64,000 nucleotides of DNA, taken from the NCBI RefSeq assembly GCF_000413315.1, contig NZ_KE340297.1, positions 2,354,340 through 2,418,339 on the forward strand. Reading direction: 5' to 3'. This stretch comes from Propionibacterium sp. oral taxon 192 str. F0372 (GTDB lineage Bacteria; Actinomycetota; Actinomycetes; Propionibacteriales; Propionibacteriaceae). The translations under genes were made by a program, and so were the position numbers. Positions 17,957 to 27,292 of the stretch are shown one piece after another (position 1 is the first letter of the stretch; the number at the start of each line of letters is the position of its first letter). The notes beneath the pieces were generated by a model, which was not told where the DNA came from, did not search any database, and saw only the letters and a program-made list of their open reading frames with translations.

Positions 17957-18014
17957 ATGTCAGTACGAGAATCATCTGGTTCATCACGAACCAATCATGA
18001 CATCGCCGACACAT
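17955..18014 (-). CDS. ilvL: ilvBNC leader peptide (19 residues, or 9 from an internal ATG)
   Basis: Short open frame ending [13 protein letters not shown]. The Ile-Leu-Val-Leu run just before the final Thr and TAG stop comprises the three branched-chain amino acids made by the operon. From the ATG at 18012-18014 the peptide has 19 residues; from the in-frame ATG at 17982-17984 it has nine. Neither start has a clear Shine-Dalgarno. The stop abuts a 9-bp hairpin, followed by a terminator hairpin with a T6 tail, the classical attenuation layout. Ribosome stalling at ATT-CTC-GTA-CTG when these charged tRNAs are scarce would alter folding and allow readthrough. I could not identify a unique antiterminator pairing. 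Confidence 0.8.
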   Translation of the reverse strand: MCRRCHDWFVMNQMILVLT

Positions 18015-18032
18015 GGCGGACAGACGCATACC

Positions 18033-18038
18033 ATCATA
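18033..18038 (-). promoter_or_regulatory. Probable -10 of the ilv leader promoter
   Basis: TATGAT on the minus strand, about 18 bases before the 19-residue leader ATG. No good -35 is visible at the usual distance. It lies inside or right after the hisF 3' end (hisF stops at 18048). Confidence 0.4.
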
Positions 18039-18047
18039 CGGACAAAA

Positions 18048-18815
18048 TCACATTCGCACCGGGACCTCCAAGGCATCGGCAAGGGCATCTTTTACCTCGG
18101 CGATGGTGAGTACCCCGAAGTGAAACACCGAAGCGGCCAGGACCGCATCCGCACCAGCACGAACCGCTTCGACGAAGTGCTGCACTTGCCCGGCACCACC
18201 GGATGCGACCAGCGGGACATCCACCTGTTCCCTGACCGCGCTGATCATCTCAATGTCGAATCCGTCGGTGGTGCCGTCGACGTCCATGGAGTTGAGCAGG
18301 ATCTCCCCAACTCCCCGCTCCACCGCTTCCCTGATCCAAGCCAATGCGTCCAGACCTGCAGAACGAGTCCCACCGTGGGTGGTGACCTCGAAGCCGGATG
18401 GCATTGCTCCGGCCCTGCGAGCATCGACGGACAGGACCAGCACCTGGTTGCCGAAACGACGAGTGATCGCGTCAATGACCCCGGGATCGGCGATCGCACC
18501 GGTATTGATGCCCACCTTGTCAGCCCCGCTACGCAGCAGCCGGTCGACATCCTCGGGAGTTCGTACTCCCCCGCCCACGGTCAACGGAATAAACACCTGT
18601 CCGGCACAACGACGAACCATATCGCTAGTGGTTTCCCGCCCACGTGAAGAAGCCGATATGTCCAGGAAGATCACCTCGTCGGCACCCTGCTCGTTGTACT
18701 GGGCAGCCAACTCGACGGGATCCCCCGCGTCGCGAAGATTGGTGAAATTGACCCCCTTCACGACCCTCCCATCGGTCACGTCGAGACAGGGGATGACCCG
18801 GATGGCAACGCTCAT
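18048..18815 (-). CDS. hisF: Imidazole glycerol phosphate synthase cyclase subunit
   Basis: A 255-residue (beta/alpha)8 barrel that, with HisH, makes imidazole glycerol phosphate and AICAR in histidine synthesis. Visible: [19 protein letters not shown] with the first catalytic aspartate, [38 protein letters not shown] (phosphate loop), LVLSVDARR with the second aspartate region, and the C-terminal [16 protein letters not shown] and [11 protein letters not shown]. The ATG at 18815 is preferred to a GTG two codons earlier. It is isolated from other his genes in this window. It follows the helicase gene after about 60 bp and ends just before the ilv leader. Confidence 0.95.
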   Translation of the reverse strand: MSVAIRVIPCLDVTDGRVVKGVNFTNLRDAGDPVELAAQYNEQGADEVIFLDISASSRGRETTSDMVRRCAGQVFIPLTVGGGVRTPEDVDRLLRSGADKVGINTGAIADPGVIDAITRRFGNQVLVLSVDARRAGAMPSGFEVTTHGGTRSAGLDALAWIREAVERGVGEILLNSMDVDGTTDGFDIEMISAVREQVDVPLVASGGAGQVQHFVEAVRAGADAVLAASVFHFGVLTIAEVKDALADALEVPVRM

Positions 18816-18874
18816 GATCACAGCCTATCGGCCGCTGCCGGAGCAACCATGAGGATCTACCTCTTACCCAGTGT

Positions 18875-21592
18875 TTACCCAGTGTCCAGATCGACAATGT
18901 CCCTGCGCATCGCGTTGATTACCCCGCGGCAGGTCTCGGCAGCTGTCCCTGCTCCGGGAGCATTGGAAATTTGGCTCGCCAAGTCGATTACCTGCCGGAC
19001 CCATCTCACGAAATCTCCCGCAGGCATCCGGGTCTCCTCCAGTACTTGGGCAAGTGTTGCGCCCCCTGCCCAGGCATAGGCTGCAGAGGCAAAACCGATG
19101 TCGGGCGCTGGTCCGCGTTCCACCCGGTTGTCGCGTTCGATCCTTCCCAGTTCGATCCACAGACGACGCAGCTGGGACTGAGCTGCCTCCGATCCAGCAT
19201 CGGGCATCCGATGCGCCGGCTCGCCATCTATCCGCGATTCATACACCAGCGATGACAGGACCGCCGCCAACTGAGGTATGTCAAGGCCATCAAACAACCC
19301 AGCACGTACCGCCTCGGCCACCAGCAGGTCGAGCTCGTTGTAGATCCGCGATAGCAATCGACCGACCTGGGTGATCCGATCTCCTTCCAGGTAGCCGAGC
19401 CCGTCCAGCACTCCGCAGATCCGATCAAAGCGAGTGGCGATGGAATTGGCCCGGGCCTGCTGTTTGATCCGCGTGCGGCTGAACTCCCGATCAGCTCGCA
19501 CGGCTTCTTCGGCGAACCGGGTATGGATCTCCCGGTCCGGGCAGCGGTGACAAGGGTGCGCCTTCATTTCGGCACGCAACTCGGCGATGGCCTCCATCAT
19601 CCGGGCATCGGCACCAAGCTTGGGGGACGCGGGATGGGTATCTCCGAGTGAGGAGATGCGTCCGTCCAATGAATTCGCCAGTCGGCGACGATCGGCAGCA
19701 GAGTGCACGTCCATCCGTTTGGGAATCCGGATCCGGCTAACCGTCCGCACCACAGCATTGAGGTCATCCACGGAGACGATCACCAACTGATGAGTCGCAG
19801 TCATCACCAATGGGCCCCGAGTCCCATTCCCCGGACGCACCACCACCGCCCACCCCAGGTGCTTTCCCGCAGGAATCCAGAAGACGTCGCCAGCCTCCAG
19901 TCCGGTCAACGATTCCGCGATCTCAGTGGCCCGGTCCAGTCGCCGCAACCGTGAGGCCTCGTTCTCCATCTCCCGGATTTGCTCGCGCAGCATCGCGTAC
20001 TCCCGGAAATCACCAAGGCTGCAGGCGGCCCGCTGCCACAGTCCCGCGGTCTGTTCCTCGAAACGTGCCGCCTGACGAGCCCAGGTGACGACCTTGCGGT
20101 CAGTCTGGAACTGGGCGAAGGACTGCTCCAGCATGGCTCGCGCATGTACCCTGCCCACCGATGCGACGAGGTTCACGGCCATGTTGTAGTTGGGAGTGAA
20201 GGAAGACCGCAGCGGGTAGGTACGCCGAGACGCCAGTCCTGCTACCTGGCGGGGATCCATGCCTGGTTGCCAGAAGACCACTGCATGTCCTTCGACGTCG
20301 ATGCCGCGACGTCCTGCACGCCCGGTCAGCTGGGTGTATTCACCAGGGGTAATCTCGACATGGGTCTCCCCGTTGTACTTGACCAATTTCTCGATGACGA
20401 CCGTACGGGCCGGCATATTGATGCCCAGGGCGAGAGTCTCAGTGGCGAAGACCACTTTGATCAGGCCACGAGCGAAACCCTCCTCGACGATGGCCTTGAA
20501 TACCGGGAGCAGCCCGGCATGATGTGCCGCAATCCCGCGAATCAGCGCGCTACAGAAGCCATCCCAGCCCAGAACCCGGCGGTCAGCGTTGCCGAGAACC
20601 GCACCGTGGCGTTCGGCGATCTCGGTCAGTTGTCTCGCCTCGTCCTGGGTGGTCAGCACGATTCCCGATCCCATGATCTGGCCCACCGCCTGGTCGCAAC
20701 CTTGGCGTGAGAAGACGAAGAAGATAGCAGGCAGCAGTTTCCGGTCATGCAGCGCCTCCACGGCGCCGTCGCGCCGGGGCGGGCGTAACCTTGTTGTCGG
20801 TAGGTCACGGCCCCGTCCCGAGTTGCGGGCCGCGATACGTCCGCGCGTGTGCCGGGACCGGGATGCCCGGGAATCATCGCGCAGGAACCTCGCCTCCTGT
20901 TTGGCGAGCGAGATCAGTTCGGGATTCACCTTCGTCGAGGCTGTCCCGGCGATGGCATCACCTACGAACAAGTTGTTGAGTCGACGCCCCACCAGGACGT
21001 GCTGGAACAACGGAACTGGTCGCTTTTCCGAGACAACCAGGTCGACCTCGCCGCGCACTTCATTGAGCCATTCGCCGAACTCTTCGGCATTCGACACCGT
21101 CGCTGACAGAGCCACCAGGCAGACACTGGGCGCGAGCCCCAAGATCACTTCTTCCCAGACCGCCCCACGGAACCGGTCGGCGAGGTAGTGAACCTCATCC
21201 ATCACCACATGCCCTAGGCCGGTCAGAGCCGTGGATCCCGCATAGATCATGTTGCGCAGCACCTCGGTGGTCATCACGACCACCGGCGCATTCGAGTTCA
21301 CCGACTGGTCACCGGTGAGCAGACCCACCGCATCCGAACCGTATCGAGCCGCCAGATCGTGGTACTTCTGGTTACTGAGGGCCTTGATCGGTGTGGTGTA
21401 GAAGCACTTCTTGCCAGTTGACAGCCCAAGATGGGCAGCAAACTCGCCAACGACCGTCTTTCCGGCTCCGGTCGGCGCTGCAACCAGCACGCTGTGTCCT
21501 GCCGCCAGACAATGACATGCCTTGATCTGGAAATCATCCAACGCAAAATCAAATCCCGCGCGGAAATCCTCGAAGTGATCGTTCGCAGTCAT
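18875..21592 (-). CDS. helY: Ski2/Mtr4-like DExH-box helicase (HelY family)
   Basis: A 905-residue superfamily 2 RNA helicase. The motor starts with FALDDFQIKACHCL (Q-like region), Walker A LVAAPTGAGKTVVGE, VVMDEVHYLAD (DEVH), LSATVSNAEEF (motif III) and, in the second RecA domain, QLTGRAGRRGIDVEGHAV (motif VI). A basic Arg/Ser-rich insert lies near residues 245-280. The C-terminus matches the DSHCT helical region, with FDRICGVLDGLGYLEGD and LVYESR. Actinobacterial HelY proteins share this length. The ATG at 21592 overlaps the upstream stop as ATGA. Probable role: RNA remodelling or decay; substrate not inferable. Confidence 0.9.
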   Translation of the reverse strand: MTANDHFEDFRAGFDFALDDFQIKACHCLAAGHSVLVAAPTGAGKTVVGEFAAHLGLSTGKKCFYTTPIKALSNQKYHDLAARYGSDAVGLLTGDQSVNSNAPVVVMTTEVLRNMIYAGSTALTGLGHVVMDEVHYLADRFRGAVWEEVILGLAPSVCLVALSATVSNAEEFGEWLNEVRGEVDLVVSEKRPVPLFQHVLVGRRLNNLFVGDAIAGTASTKVNPELISLAKQEARFLRDDSRASRSRHTRGRIAARNSGRGRDLPTTRLRPPRRDGAVEALHDRKLLPAIFFVFSRQGCDQAVGQIMGSGIVLTTQDEARQLTEIAERHGAVLGNADRRVLGWDGFCSALIRGIAAHHAGLLPVFKAIVEEGFARGLIKVVFATETLALGINMPARTVVIEKLVKYNGETHVEITPGEYTQLTGRAGRRGIDVEGHAVVFWQPGMDPRQVAGLASRRTYPLRSSFTPNYNMAVNLVASVGRVHARAMLEQSFAQFQTDRKVVTWARQAARFEEQTAGLWQRAACSLGDFREYAMLREQIREMENEASRLRRLDRATEIAESLTGLEAGDVFWIPAGKHLGWAVVVRPGNGTRGPLVMTATHQLVIVSVDDLNAVVRTVSRIRIPKRMDVHSAADRRRLANSLDGRISSLGDTHPASPKLGADARMMEAIAELRAEMKAHPCHRCPDREIHTRFAEEAVRADREFSRTRIKQQARANSIATRFDRICGVLDGLGYLEGDRITQVGRLLSRIYNELDLLVAEAVRAGLFDGLDIPQLAAVLSSLVYESRIDGEPAHRMPDAGSEAAQSQLRRLWIELGRIERDNRVERGPAPDIGFASAAYAWAGGATLAQVLEETRMPAGDFVRWVRQVIDLASQISNAPGAGTAAETCRGVINAMRRDIVDLDTG

Positions 21593-22509
21593 CCCACAAT
21601 CACCTGCAGACAATTCGGTTCACAACTCAGCCGCAATGGTGCCTTCCCCAATTCCTCACCATCAGCCATGGGGATCAGTCCTTTTCCGTCCAGAAGAACT
21701 TCCCTGGCCCGCATGTGGTGTACGGCAGGATGCGAAACGAAGTCTCCCCCGAACAGCTTGGGGAACAGCCGCACCAAAGTGCCGCGGGAGACCGGATCGA
21801 TGATCGTCACATCGAGAATCCCGTCCGCAGGATCTGCCTGTGGGCACAGGTGGACCCCACCACCAACCCAACCTGCATTGCCCACTGCCACCAGCAGTGC
21901 GGACCTTTCCATCAGTTCGCCGTCCACCACAAGGCGGTAGTCGACAGGCCCCAGCCCGGCCAGTTCGGTGAGTATGGCTGCCCCGTAGGAGAAGATACCC
22001 ATGTTAAAGCGCGAATTGTTCACGCGGCGGTTCACCCGCGCATCGTAGCCTGAGGAGACGACGCTGCCGATGTAGCGACGATCCGCCCCGTCAGACATGA
22101 TTCCTTGGGCAAGAGTCAGGTCGATGGTGCGGCGTCGCCCAGCGATGATGGCTTCCACGGCATCGCGCATATGACGCGGAATACCAACCCCCCGCGCGAA
22201 GTCGTCACCCGTCCCGGCCGGGATGATACCCAAGCACACGTCGGTGTCAGCACAGGCGTTGGCTCCCAGGCTCGCCATGCCATCGCCGCCCATCACGAGT
22301 AGAACATCCTCAGTTCGCCGCTCCAACACCGAGGAAGCGACGGCGCGGAAGGCCTGAACTCGCGCCGATTCGTAGTCGGTAGTGCGGATGACCTTGATCG
22401 CGCTTCCCGGCATCCCCGAGCGCAGGCACGCGAGAACCCTCGGCAGGGCGCGAGCAGCTCGACCATTGCCGGATCGGGGATTGACCACCAACGTGACCAT
22501 GCGATCCAT
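21589..22509 (-). CDS. Diacylglycerol / sphingosine kinase catalytic-domain protein
   Basis: A 306-residue member of the DAGK_cat family (DgkB/YegS-like lipid kinases). The nucleotide-binding motif VMGGDGMASLGANA and the upstream VVNPRSGNGRAA are typical, as is IIPAGTGDDFARGVGIP. The C-terminal beta domain has GILDVTIIDPVSRG and LRLSCEPNCLQVIV. Expected reaction: ATP-dependent phosphorylation of diacylglycerol or a related lipid at the membrane. The ATG at 22509 opens the conserved segment and has AGGTAGAG upstream; a longer frame adds 41 unrelated Arg-rich residues. Coupled to helY by an ATGA overlap and divergent from the phosphoesterase gene 20 bp away. Confidence 0.87.
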   Translation of the reverse strand: MDRMVTLVVNPRSGNGRAARALPRVLACLRSGMPGSAIKVIRTTDYESARVQAFRAVASSVLERRTEDVLLVMGGDGMASLGANACADTDVCLGIIPAGTGDDFARGVGIPRHMRDAVEAIIAGRRRTIDLTLAQGIMSDGADRRYIGSVVSSGYDARVNRRVNNSRFNMGIFSYGAAILTELAGLGPVDYRLVVDGELMERSALLVAVGNAGWVGGGVHLCPQADPADGILDVTIIDPVSRGTLVRLFPKLFGGDFVSHPAVHHMRAREVLLDGKGLIPMADGEELGKAPLRLSCEPNCLQVIVG

Positions 22510-22529
22510 GATCGGGACTCTACCTGCGC

Positions 22530-23849
22530 ATGTCCGCCGACGGTGATTCTTGGCCCGGTACCGTTGTGTCTGTGCCGAGACGTGAACCAGTGAACGTGTG
22601 TGACCTCGAAGTCCTGACCGTGACGCCAACATCGGCGACGATCACTTGGACGACCCGCTCCACTTGGTGTGGGCCGGTGCCCTATCCCCTCGAGACAGAC
22701 ACACAGTTGTGGTGTTCTGCTTCCGGTGCCCCGTTACGGCTGGTCCACGACGATCCGACCCCGACCGCCCATCACCGAGTCCATCTGACGGGACTCGAGC
22801 CGGGATGCAGCTATCGCTTCCGGGCCGTTTCTGCGGGCGTCGAAGCCCGCCCCAGCCTGCGTCCCACGCGTTCGCCGACCGCACCAGAAGCCAGATCACA
22901 GTTCACCACCTTGGTCCCTCCGCCCGGACGGCTGCTAACCACCATCGCGGTGACCAACGACATCCACATCGGGGAGCACCGCCAAGGCATCGTGCTCGGC
23001 CCGCTACCCACTTCAGTGGCTCCGACCGCGCAGCAGTGTGACTACCCACAGATGATGGTCGGGGCCACGCTCCAGGAACTGCATGCCGCTGGCCACCCGG
23101 TGCTGGTAGTCAACGGGGACATTACCTACGGCAACCGCCCCGAAGAGGTGGCAACCGCGAAGCAGTTACTGGATTCCTATGGTGTTGCCGGGACCGATTG
23201 GCTCGCAACCCGGGGCAACCACGATCATCCGGGCCGGACCGATCCCTTCGGCGAGACCTTTTGTCCCTACCAGAGTCTCCAGAGTTTGCAGGATTCCAGC
23301 GGGTTGCGGATCTTGGGCATCGATTCCACAAAGGGTTCGGGAGGTGGGTGGATCCGCGATGATCAATACGAGCAGATCCGCTCGGTACTTCTCGCAGATC
23401 CAGATCGCCCGACCTTGGTGACCAGCCATCATCCGGCAACCAATCACGCAGCCTGGTCTTCACCGTCGGGCCCGGGGTTCATGCTGCGCAGCCGGGATCG
23501 TATCCGTCTGCAGTCCCTGGAACATTCCGCGCAGGGCGTCTTTGCCCATGTCACAGGGCATACACATCGGATGAAAGTGAACCGCCGAGATATCGGTGAC
23601 CGGGTGCATCATTGGGAGAACGCGGCCTGCGCGGCCTATCCCGGCGGGTACACCCTGGTCCAAGTGCACGAGGGCGGTTTCATGGTCAATTTCCATCGTC
23701 CCGACGATGACCGGGTACGCGAGTGGATGTTCCGTTCCCGTTGGCAATCGCTGTCAGTCGGAGCGCATATTATGCTGGGCAGTGTGCATGATCGCAACCA
23801 CGTCGTATTGGCCGACATGTCCGGTCTGCACCCTGCTGGATCTGCCTGA
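22530..23849 (+). CDS. Metallophosphoesterase with N-terminal fibronectin type III-like domain
   Basis: A 439-residue protein. Residues about 15-115 read as an Fn3/purple-acid-phosphatase N-terminal fold (LTVTPTSATITWTTRSTWCG, LTGLEPGCSYRFRAVSAG). The calcineurin-like domain follows, with the metal ligands in order: NDIHIGEH (DxH), VNGDITYGN (GD), ATRGNHDHPG (GNHD), LVTSHHPATNHAAW and HVTGHTHRMKVN (GHTH). No signal peptide or lipobox is evident from this start, so it may be cytoplasmic, or the true start may differ. Substrate unknown. The only 5' neighbour is the divergent lipid-kinase gene. Downstream is a long gap. Confidence 0.82.
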   Translation: MSADGDSWPGTVVSVPRREPVNVCDLEVLTVTPTSATITWTTRSTWCGPVPYPLETDTQLWCSASGAPLRLVHDDPTPTAHHRVHLTGLEPGCSYRFRAVSAGVEARPSLRPTRSPTAPEARSQFTTLVPPPGRLLTTIAVTNDIHIGEHRQGIVLGPLPTSVAPTAQQCDYPQMMVGATLQELHAAGHPVLVVNGDITYGNRPEEVATAKQLLDSYGVAGTDWLATRGNHDHPGRTDPFGETFCPYQSLQSLQDSSGLRILGIDSTKGSGGGWIRDDQYEQIRSVLLADPDRPTLVTSHHPATNHAAWSSPSGPGFMLRSRDRIRLQSLEHSAQGVFAHVTGHTHRMKVNRRDIGDRVHHWENAACAAYPGGYTLVQVHEGGFMVNFHRPDDDRVREWMFRSRWQSLSVGAHIMLGSVHDRNHVVLADMSGLHPAGSA

Positions 23850-24248
23850 GCGGGCATTGAAGCTGACAGCGACCAGAATTTCGCTTACACTTCTATAAAT
23901 TCTTCCAATGCCGCATCTGGTTCATTAGCAATCGCCAATCATGCATTTCGCATCCTGCCCCAGCAGTTCAAGACACACACTTTGTCCTCCACAGCCACCG
24001 CAGAAATGATCTCAAGGTATACCCCTCATAGAAGATGTTCATCCTGGTTGTTACCATGATGCTGGGTATCCTGAGTATCACACCGAAACAGAACAAGAAG
24101 CGCAGTCGAGCATATCTTGACGGGGTTCAGTTCATTCGGGTCTCACAAGCCCTTCTGGGACCTCTCGCACCAAGCACATCGGGGCTTCCGGATCAGAATC
24201 GAATTTTTTCCGATGCGCGCCGATGACCGAGGCCACCGGTACTCGCCA
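23850..24248. other. 399-bp gap between phosphoesterase and rsmE remnant
   Basis: AT-richer than the neighbouring genes, particularly about 23880-24110. A 63-codon plus-strand frame (24035-24226) has an apolar N-terminus but no ribosome-binding site and no family resemblance. I see no RNA gene, repeat or hairpin strong enough to call. Confidence 0.5.
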
Positions 24249-24985
24249 TCAGGACGACGGCTCCCCGATCTGCTGGGCAGCGAGTAGTTTCAGCTGGGCC
24301 AGGGCGACCATACCCGCCGAGGAGGTCCGCAGCACCCCATTGCCAAGCCTGATGATGTGTGCCCCGGCATCGATAAATCGCTCGATCTCCACGAGGCTGA
24401 TACCACCCTCGAGGCCAACAACCACGGCGATGCGCCCTGATTTCGGAAGCTCCAGACCGGCCAGGGTCTTTACCGCATCCTGATGGGCCACGAGAATCAT
24501 GTCGTGGTCGTGGAGCACCTCGATGATGTCGGTAGATGCGAACCTGATTCTGGGAACAGTGAACCTCCGGGATTGTTTAGTGGATTCCCTGGCGGTTGCG
24601 CTCCACTTGGCAATGCCCCTGGCTACCTTGCCGTCCCATCGAGACACTGAACGTTCCGCCTGCCAAGCGATGATCTCGTCGGCGCCGAGCTCGGTCAGCG
24701 CCTCAACAGCGACATCAGCACGCTCCCCCTTCGCCAGCCCCTGCACCGCGGTCCAGTGATGAGGACCGTTGCTGGCTGCGAGCAGCTTCTTGCCCCGCAC
24801 CCGCGACCCGTGATCTGTCCACCTCAATGGCCTCGCCGCGGATCGCGTGACCTTGGCCATCCATCGGCCACCATGAGTCGCTCCCCGGGGCTGGTCCATT
24901 TGACCGTCGCCGCATGCCTGCCCTCATCCCCGGTGATCTCCACCACGGCACCATCGAGCCTGGCAAGGTAGAGAGCATCGGTCAT
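24249..24985 (-). pseudogene. rsmE: rsmE, 16S rRNA m3U1498 methyltransferase, frameshifted
   Basis: The locus encodes RsmE in three successive frames. Starting at ATG 24985 (coupled to dnaJ as TGATG), the PUA-like start [20 protein letters not shown] and RHAATVKWTSPGERLMVADG is normal. Then a duplicated GATG (GATGGATG) shifts the frame. The next frame reads QGHAIRGEAIEVDRSRV, and an imperfect 7-bp duplication (CGGGTCGCGGGTGCG) shifts again into RGKKLLAASNG and the SPOUT domain VQGLAKGERADVAVEALTEL, which runs intact to the stop. Removing 4 and 7 bases restores one reading frame. Two SPOUT motifs also deviate: GLEGGIS for GPEGGIS and LGNGVLRTSSAG for LGPxVLRTSTAG. The changes together suggest a decaying gene rather than a sequencing slip, though an assembly error is possible. 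Confidence 0.8.
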
Positions 24986-26178
24986 CAGCTAAAGGCTTCC
25001 TTCAACCGGTCGAAAAATCCTTTGCTCTCCGAACGATTGGCAATTTCGGGGCCAGCCTCACCGCGCATCTGCGCGAACTGGGAAAGCAACTCACGTTGGC
25101 TCTGATCGAGTTTCGTCGGGGTTTCCACAACGAGGGTAACTCCCAGATCGCCCCGCGCGGTTTCTCCACGATGATTGGGACGCAGCGAGGGAACACCGTG
25201 GCCGGGCACGACCAGCCTGGTGCCGGACTGGGTTCCGGAAGGCACCTGGAGATGCACGGTCTGCCGATCGGGTGGGCACCCTTCCACCTCAGATTCCAAG
25301 GTTGGAATGTCCACCTCAGTACCCAAGGCTGCAAGAGCCATCGGCAGCCGCACGACCATCTCCAGATTTGCCCGGTCCCGGGTGTACACGTCGTGGGGCT
25401 TCACCTGGATCTCCACATACAAGTCGCCAGCCGGTCCACCACCGGGCCCGACCTCGGCTTGGGACTGTAGATGGACTCGGTTCCCGGTGTCTACCCCGCC
25501 GGGTATCTGCACGTTAATGGTCCGCCGCTTGGACACCCTGCCCTGACCCGAGCAGTCGATGCACGGTTCGGCGATGACATTCCCGAAGCCTTGGCATGCT
25601 GGGCAGGCCTGCACTGTGCGAATATCCCCCAGGATAGAGCGCTGGGTGGTGGTGACCTCACCGCGCCCTTGGCACTGGGTGCAGGGCACCGGCTCCGCGC
25701 CGTTGGCTGCCCCCTTTCCCTGGCAACCCGAGCACACCACGTGGGTGTCGAATTCGACCAGTTTGGTTACCCCGAAGACGGCTTCCGAGAGACTCAACCT
25801 GGTACGGATCAACTGATCCTGTCCACGACGTACCCGGGACTTCGGTCCCCGGGTTCCTCCGGCCCCACCGAACATCGCGCCAAACAGGTCACCAAGGTCA
25901 AAACCTTGCTGAGCGAAGCTCCCGAAACCGCCCATGCCACCGAAGGGGTCGCTGCCGCCGGGGCCCATCGGATCTCCACCGCGGTCGAAAACGGCCCGCT
26001 TGTTAGGATCGGACAGCACCTCGTAGGCCTCGTTGACCGCCTTGAACTTTTCCTCGGCCTTCGGGTCATTGGAGACATCGGGGTGCACTGTACGTGCCGC
26101 CTTGCGATACGCCTTCTTGATCTGTTCGGCATCCGCATCCCGGGGAACCCCCAGGATCTCGTAGTAATCATCAGCCAT
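24985..26178 (-). CDS. dnaJ: Chaperone DnaJ
   Basis: A 397-residue type I Hsp40. The J-domain is [20 protein letters not shown] with the HPD tripeptide in [11 protein letters not shown] Gly/Phe-rich stretch ([18 protein letters not shown]) follows. The zinc-binding domain has four CxxCxGxG repeats ([32 protein letters not shown]), then the client-binding C-terminal domains. It stimulates DnaK ATPase and delivers clients. It follows hrcA by 12 bp in the hrcA-dnaJ operon, so it should be controlled by the CIRCE element. This is the actinobacterial DnaJ2 arrangement; dnaK is not in the window. Confidence 0.96.
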   Translation of the reverse strand: MADDYYEILGVPRDADAEQIKKAYRKAARTVHPDVSNDPKAEEKFKAVNEAYEVLSDPNKRAVFDRGGDPMGPGGSDPFGGMGGFGSFAQQGFDLGDLFGAMFGGAGGTRGPKSRVRRGQDQLIRTRLSLSEAVFGVTKLVEFDTHVVCSGCQGKGAANGAEPVPCTQCQGRGEVTTTQRSILGDIRTVQACPACQGFGNVIAEPCIDCSGQGRVSKRRTINVQIPGGVDTGNRVHLQSQAEVGPGGGPAGDLYVEIQVKPHDVYTRDRANLEMVVRLPMALAALGTEVDIPTLESEVEGCPPDRQTVHLQVPSGTQSGTRLVVPGHGVPSLRPNHRGETARGDLGVTLVVETPTKLDQSQRELLSQFAQMRGEAGPEIANRSESKGFFDRLKEAFS

Positions 26179-26190
26179 GTGGTGTTCAGC

Positions 26191-27204
26191 TCATCCTTCT
26201 GCCAGATACTTCCCGACGTAGCGGGCCACGGCGCGTACCGCCGCGATGGTGGAGGGGTAGTCCATGTGGGTTGGCCCGACGACGCCCATGGAGGCCCATC
26301 TCTCGTCAGGGCCATAGCTGGATGCAACCAAGGAGGTCGTGTGTAGCGGTTGGTAGGGATTCTCCACGCCGATGCGCACAGAGACATCGCCAGGTTGATC
26401 AGTTGCGGCCTCACCAAGCAGTTTCAGCAACACGACCTGCTCCTCAAGAGCTTCTAGGACCGAGCGGATAGCGGTCTCGTATGCGGCCCCATAGCGGATC
26501 AGGTTGGGCACCCCCGCGACGACTACTTCGGTCGAGGGATCAGTAATGAGCATGGCCGAGACGACCTCAAGAATGTGACGGCCGCGTAATGGATCCCTCA
26601 TGGAGTTCGGATCGACAGTACCGAGGGTAGCCAACCCCAATTCAGGGGTCATTCCGACGATCTCCGCGTTAAGCCTGTCCCGCCACCAAGTCAGTTCCTC
26701 GTCATCATGGGCCTCCAGAATGAACTGACGCTGATCGACCCGGCCCATAGAATCGATCACGATGACCATCACCCGGTCGACCGACAATGAAACCAGTTCG
26801 ATGTGCCGGATGGTGGCCGAACGGGTCACCGGGTACTGGACGATGGCCACCTGGCGGGTCAACTGGGCCAGCATCCGCACCGTGCGGTGGATGATGTCGT
26901 CCAGATCATCAGCATCGGTGAGGAATGTCGAGATCGCCTTCTTCTCTGCTCCGGATAATGGCTTGATAGCCGTGAGACGGTCAACGAACAGGCGGTACCC
27001 CTTGTCGGTCGGGATTCTCCCGGCCGATGTGTGGGGTTGGACCAAGTATCCTTCCTCCTCCAGCACTGCCATGTCGTTGCGAATAGTGGCCGGGGAGACA
27101 TCAAGGCCATGACGTTCGACTAAGGCTTTGGAGCCCACGGGCTCCCTGGTGGCAACGTAATCGGTGACGATGGCCTTGAGGACCTCCAGCTTCCGGTTGT
27201 CCAC
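26191..27204 (-). CDS. hrcA: Heat-inducible transcriptional repressor HrcA
   Basis: A 337-residue repressor of class I heat-shock genes. The N-terminal winged helix includes VDNRKLEVLKAIVTDYVATR and VSPATIRNDMAVLEEEGYLV. The middle and C-terminal HrcA domain holds TSAGRIPTDKGYRLFVD, ELGLATLGTVDP and the late ASMGVVGPTHMDYPSTIAAV. The GTG at 27204 is chosen because GAGGAGG lies five bases upstream and the family N-terminus begins there; a longer frame would start inside the CIRCE operator. It autoregulates through that operator and co-expresses dnaJ. Confidence 0.95.
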   Translation of the reverse strand: MDNRKLEVLKAIVTDYVATREPVGSKALVERHGLDVSPATIRNDMAVLEEEGYLVQPHTSAGRIPTDKGYRLFVDRLTAIKPLSGAEKKAISTFLTDADDLDDIIHRTVRMLAQLTRQVAIVQYPVTRSATIRHIELVSLSVDRVMVIVIDSMGRVDQRQFILEAHDDEELTWWRDRLNAEIVGMTPELGLATLGTVDPNSMRDPLRGRHILEVVSAMLITDPSTEVVVAGVPNLIRYGAAYETAIRSVLEALEEQVVLLKLLGEAATDQPGDVSVRIGVENPYQPLHTTSLVASSYGPDERWASMGVVGPTHMDYPSTIAAVRAVARYVGKYLAEG

Positions 27205-27222
27205 GGCATCCTCCTCACCCAG

Positions 27223-27249
27223 CTGGCACTCATGATCAACGAGTGCCAA
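27223..27249. promoter_or_regulatory. CIRCE operator of hrcA-dnaJ
   Basis: CTGGCACTC-N9-GAGTGCCAA (27223-27231 and 27241-27249), a near-canonical HrcA-binding inverted repeat with the standard 9-bp spacer. A TAGCAT hexamer on the minus strand (27249-27254) abuts it as a possible -10, so bound HrcA would block the promoter. Confidence 0.93.
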
Positions 27250-27292
27250 TGCTAGCGCGGATGATGAAACGCATGCATATCCGCAGAGCCGA

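Noticed and set aside
19979..20710. Plus-strand frame inside the helicase gene
   Set aside because: Antisense to helicase motifs; no domain of its own.
24035..24226. A 63-codon plus-strand frame with an apolar start
   Set aside because: No ribosome-binding site, no known family, AT-rich gap; kept only as a note in the gap entry.
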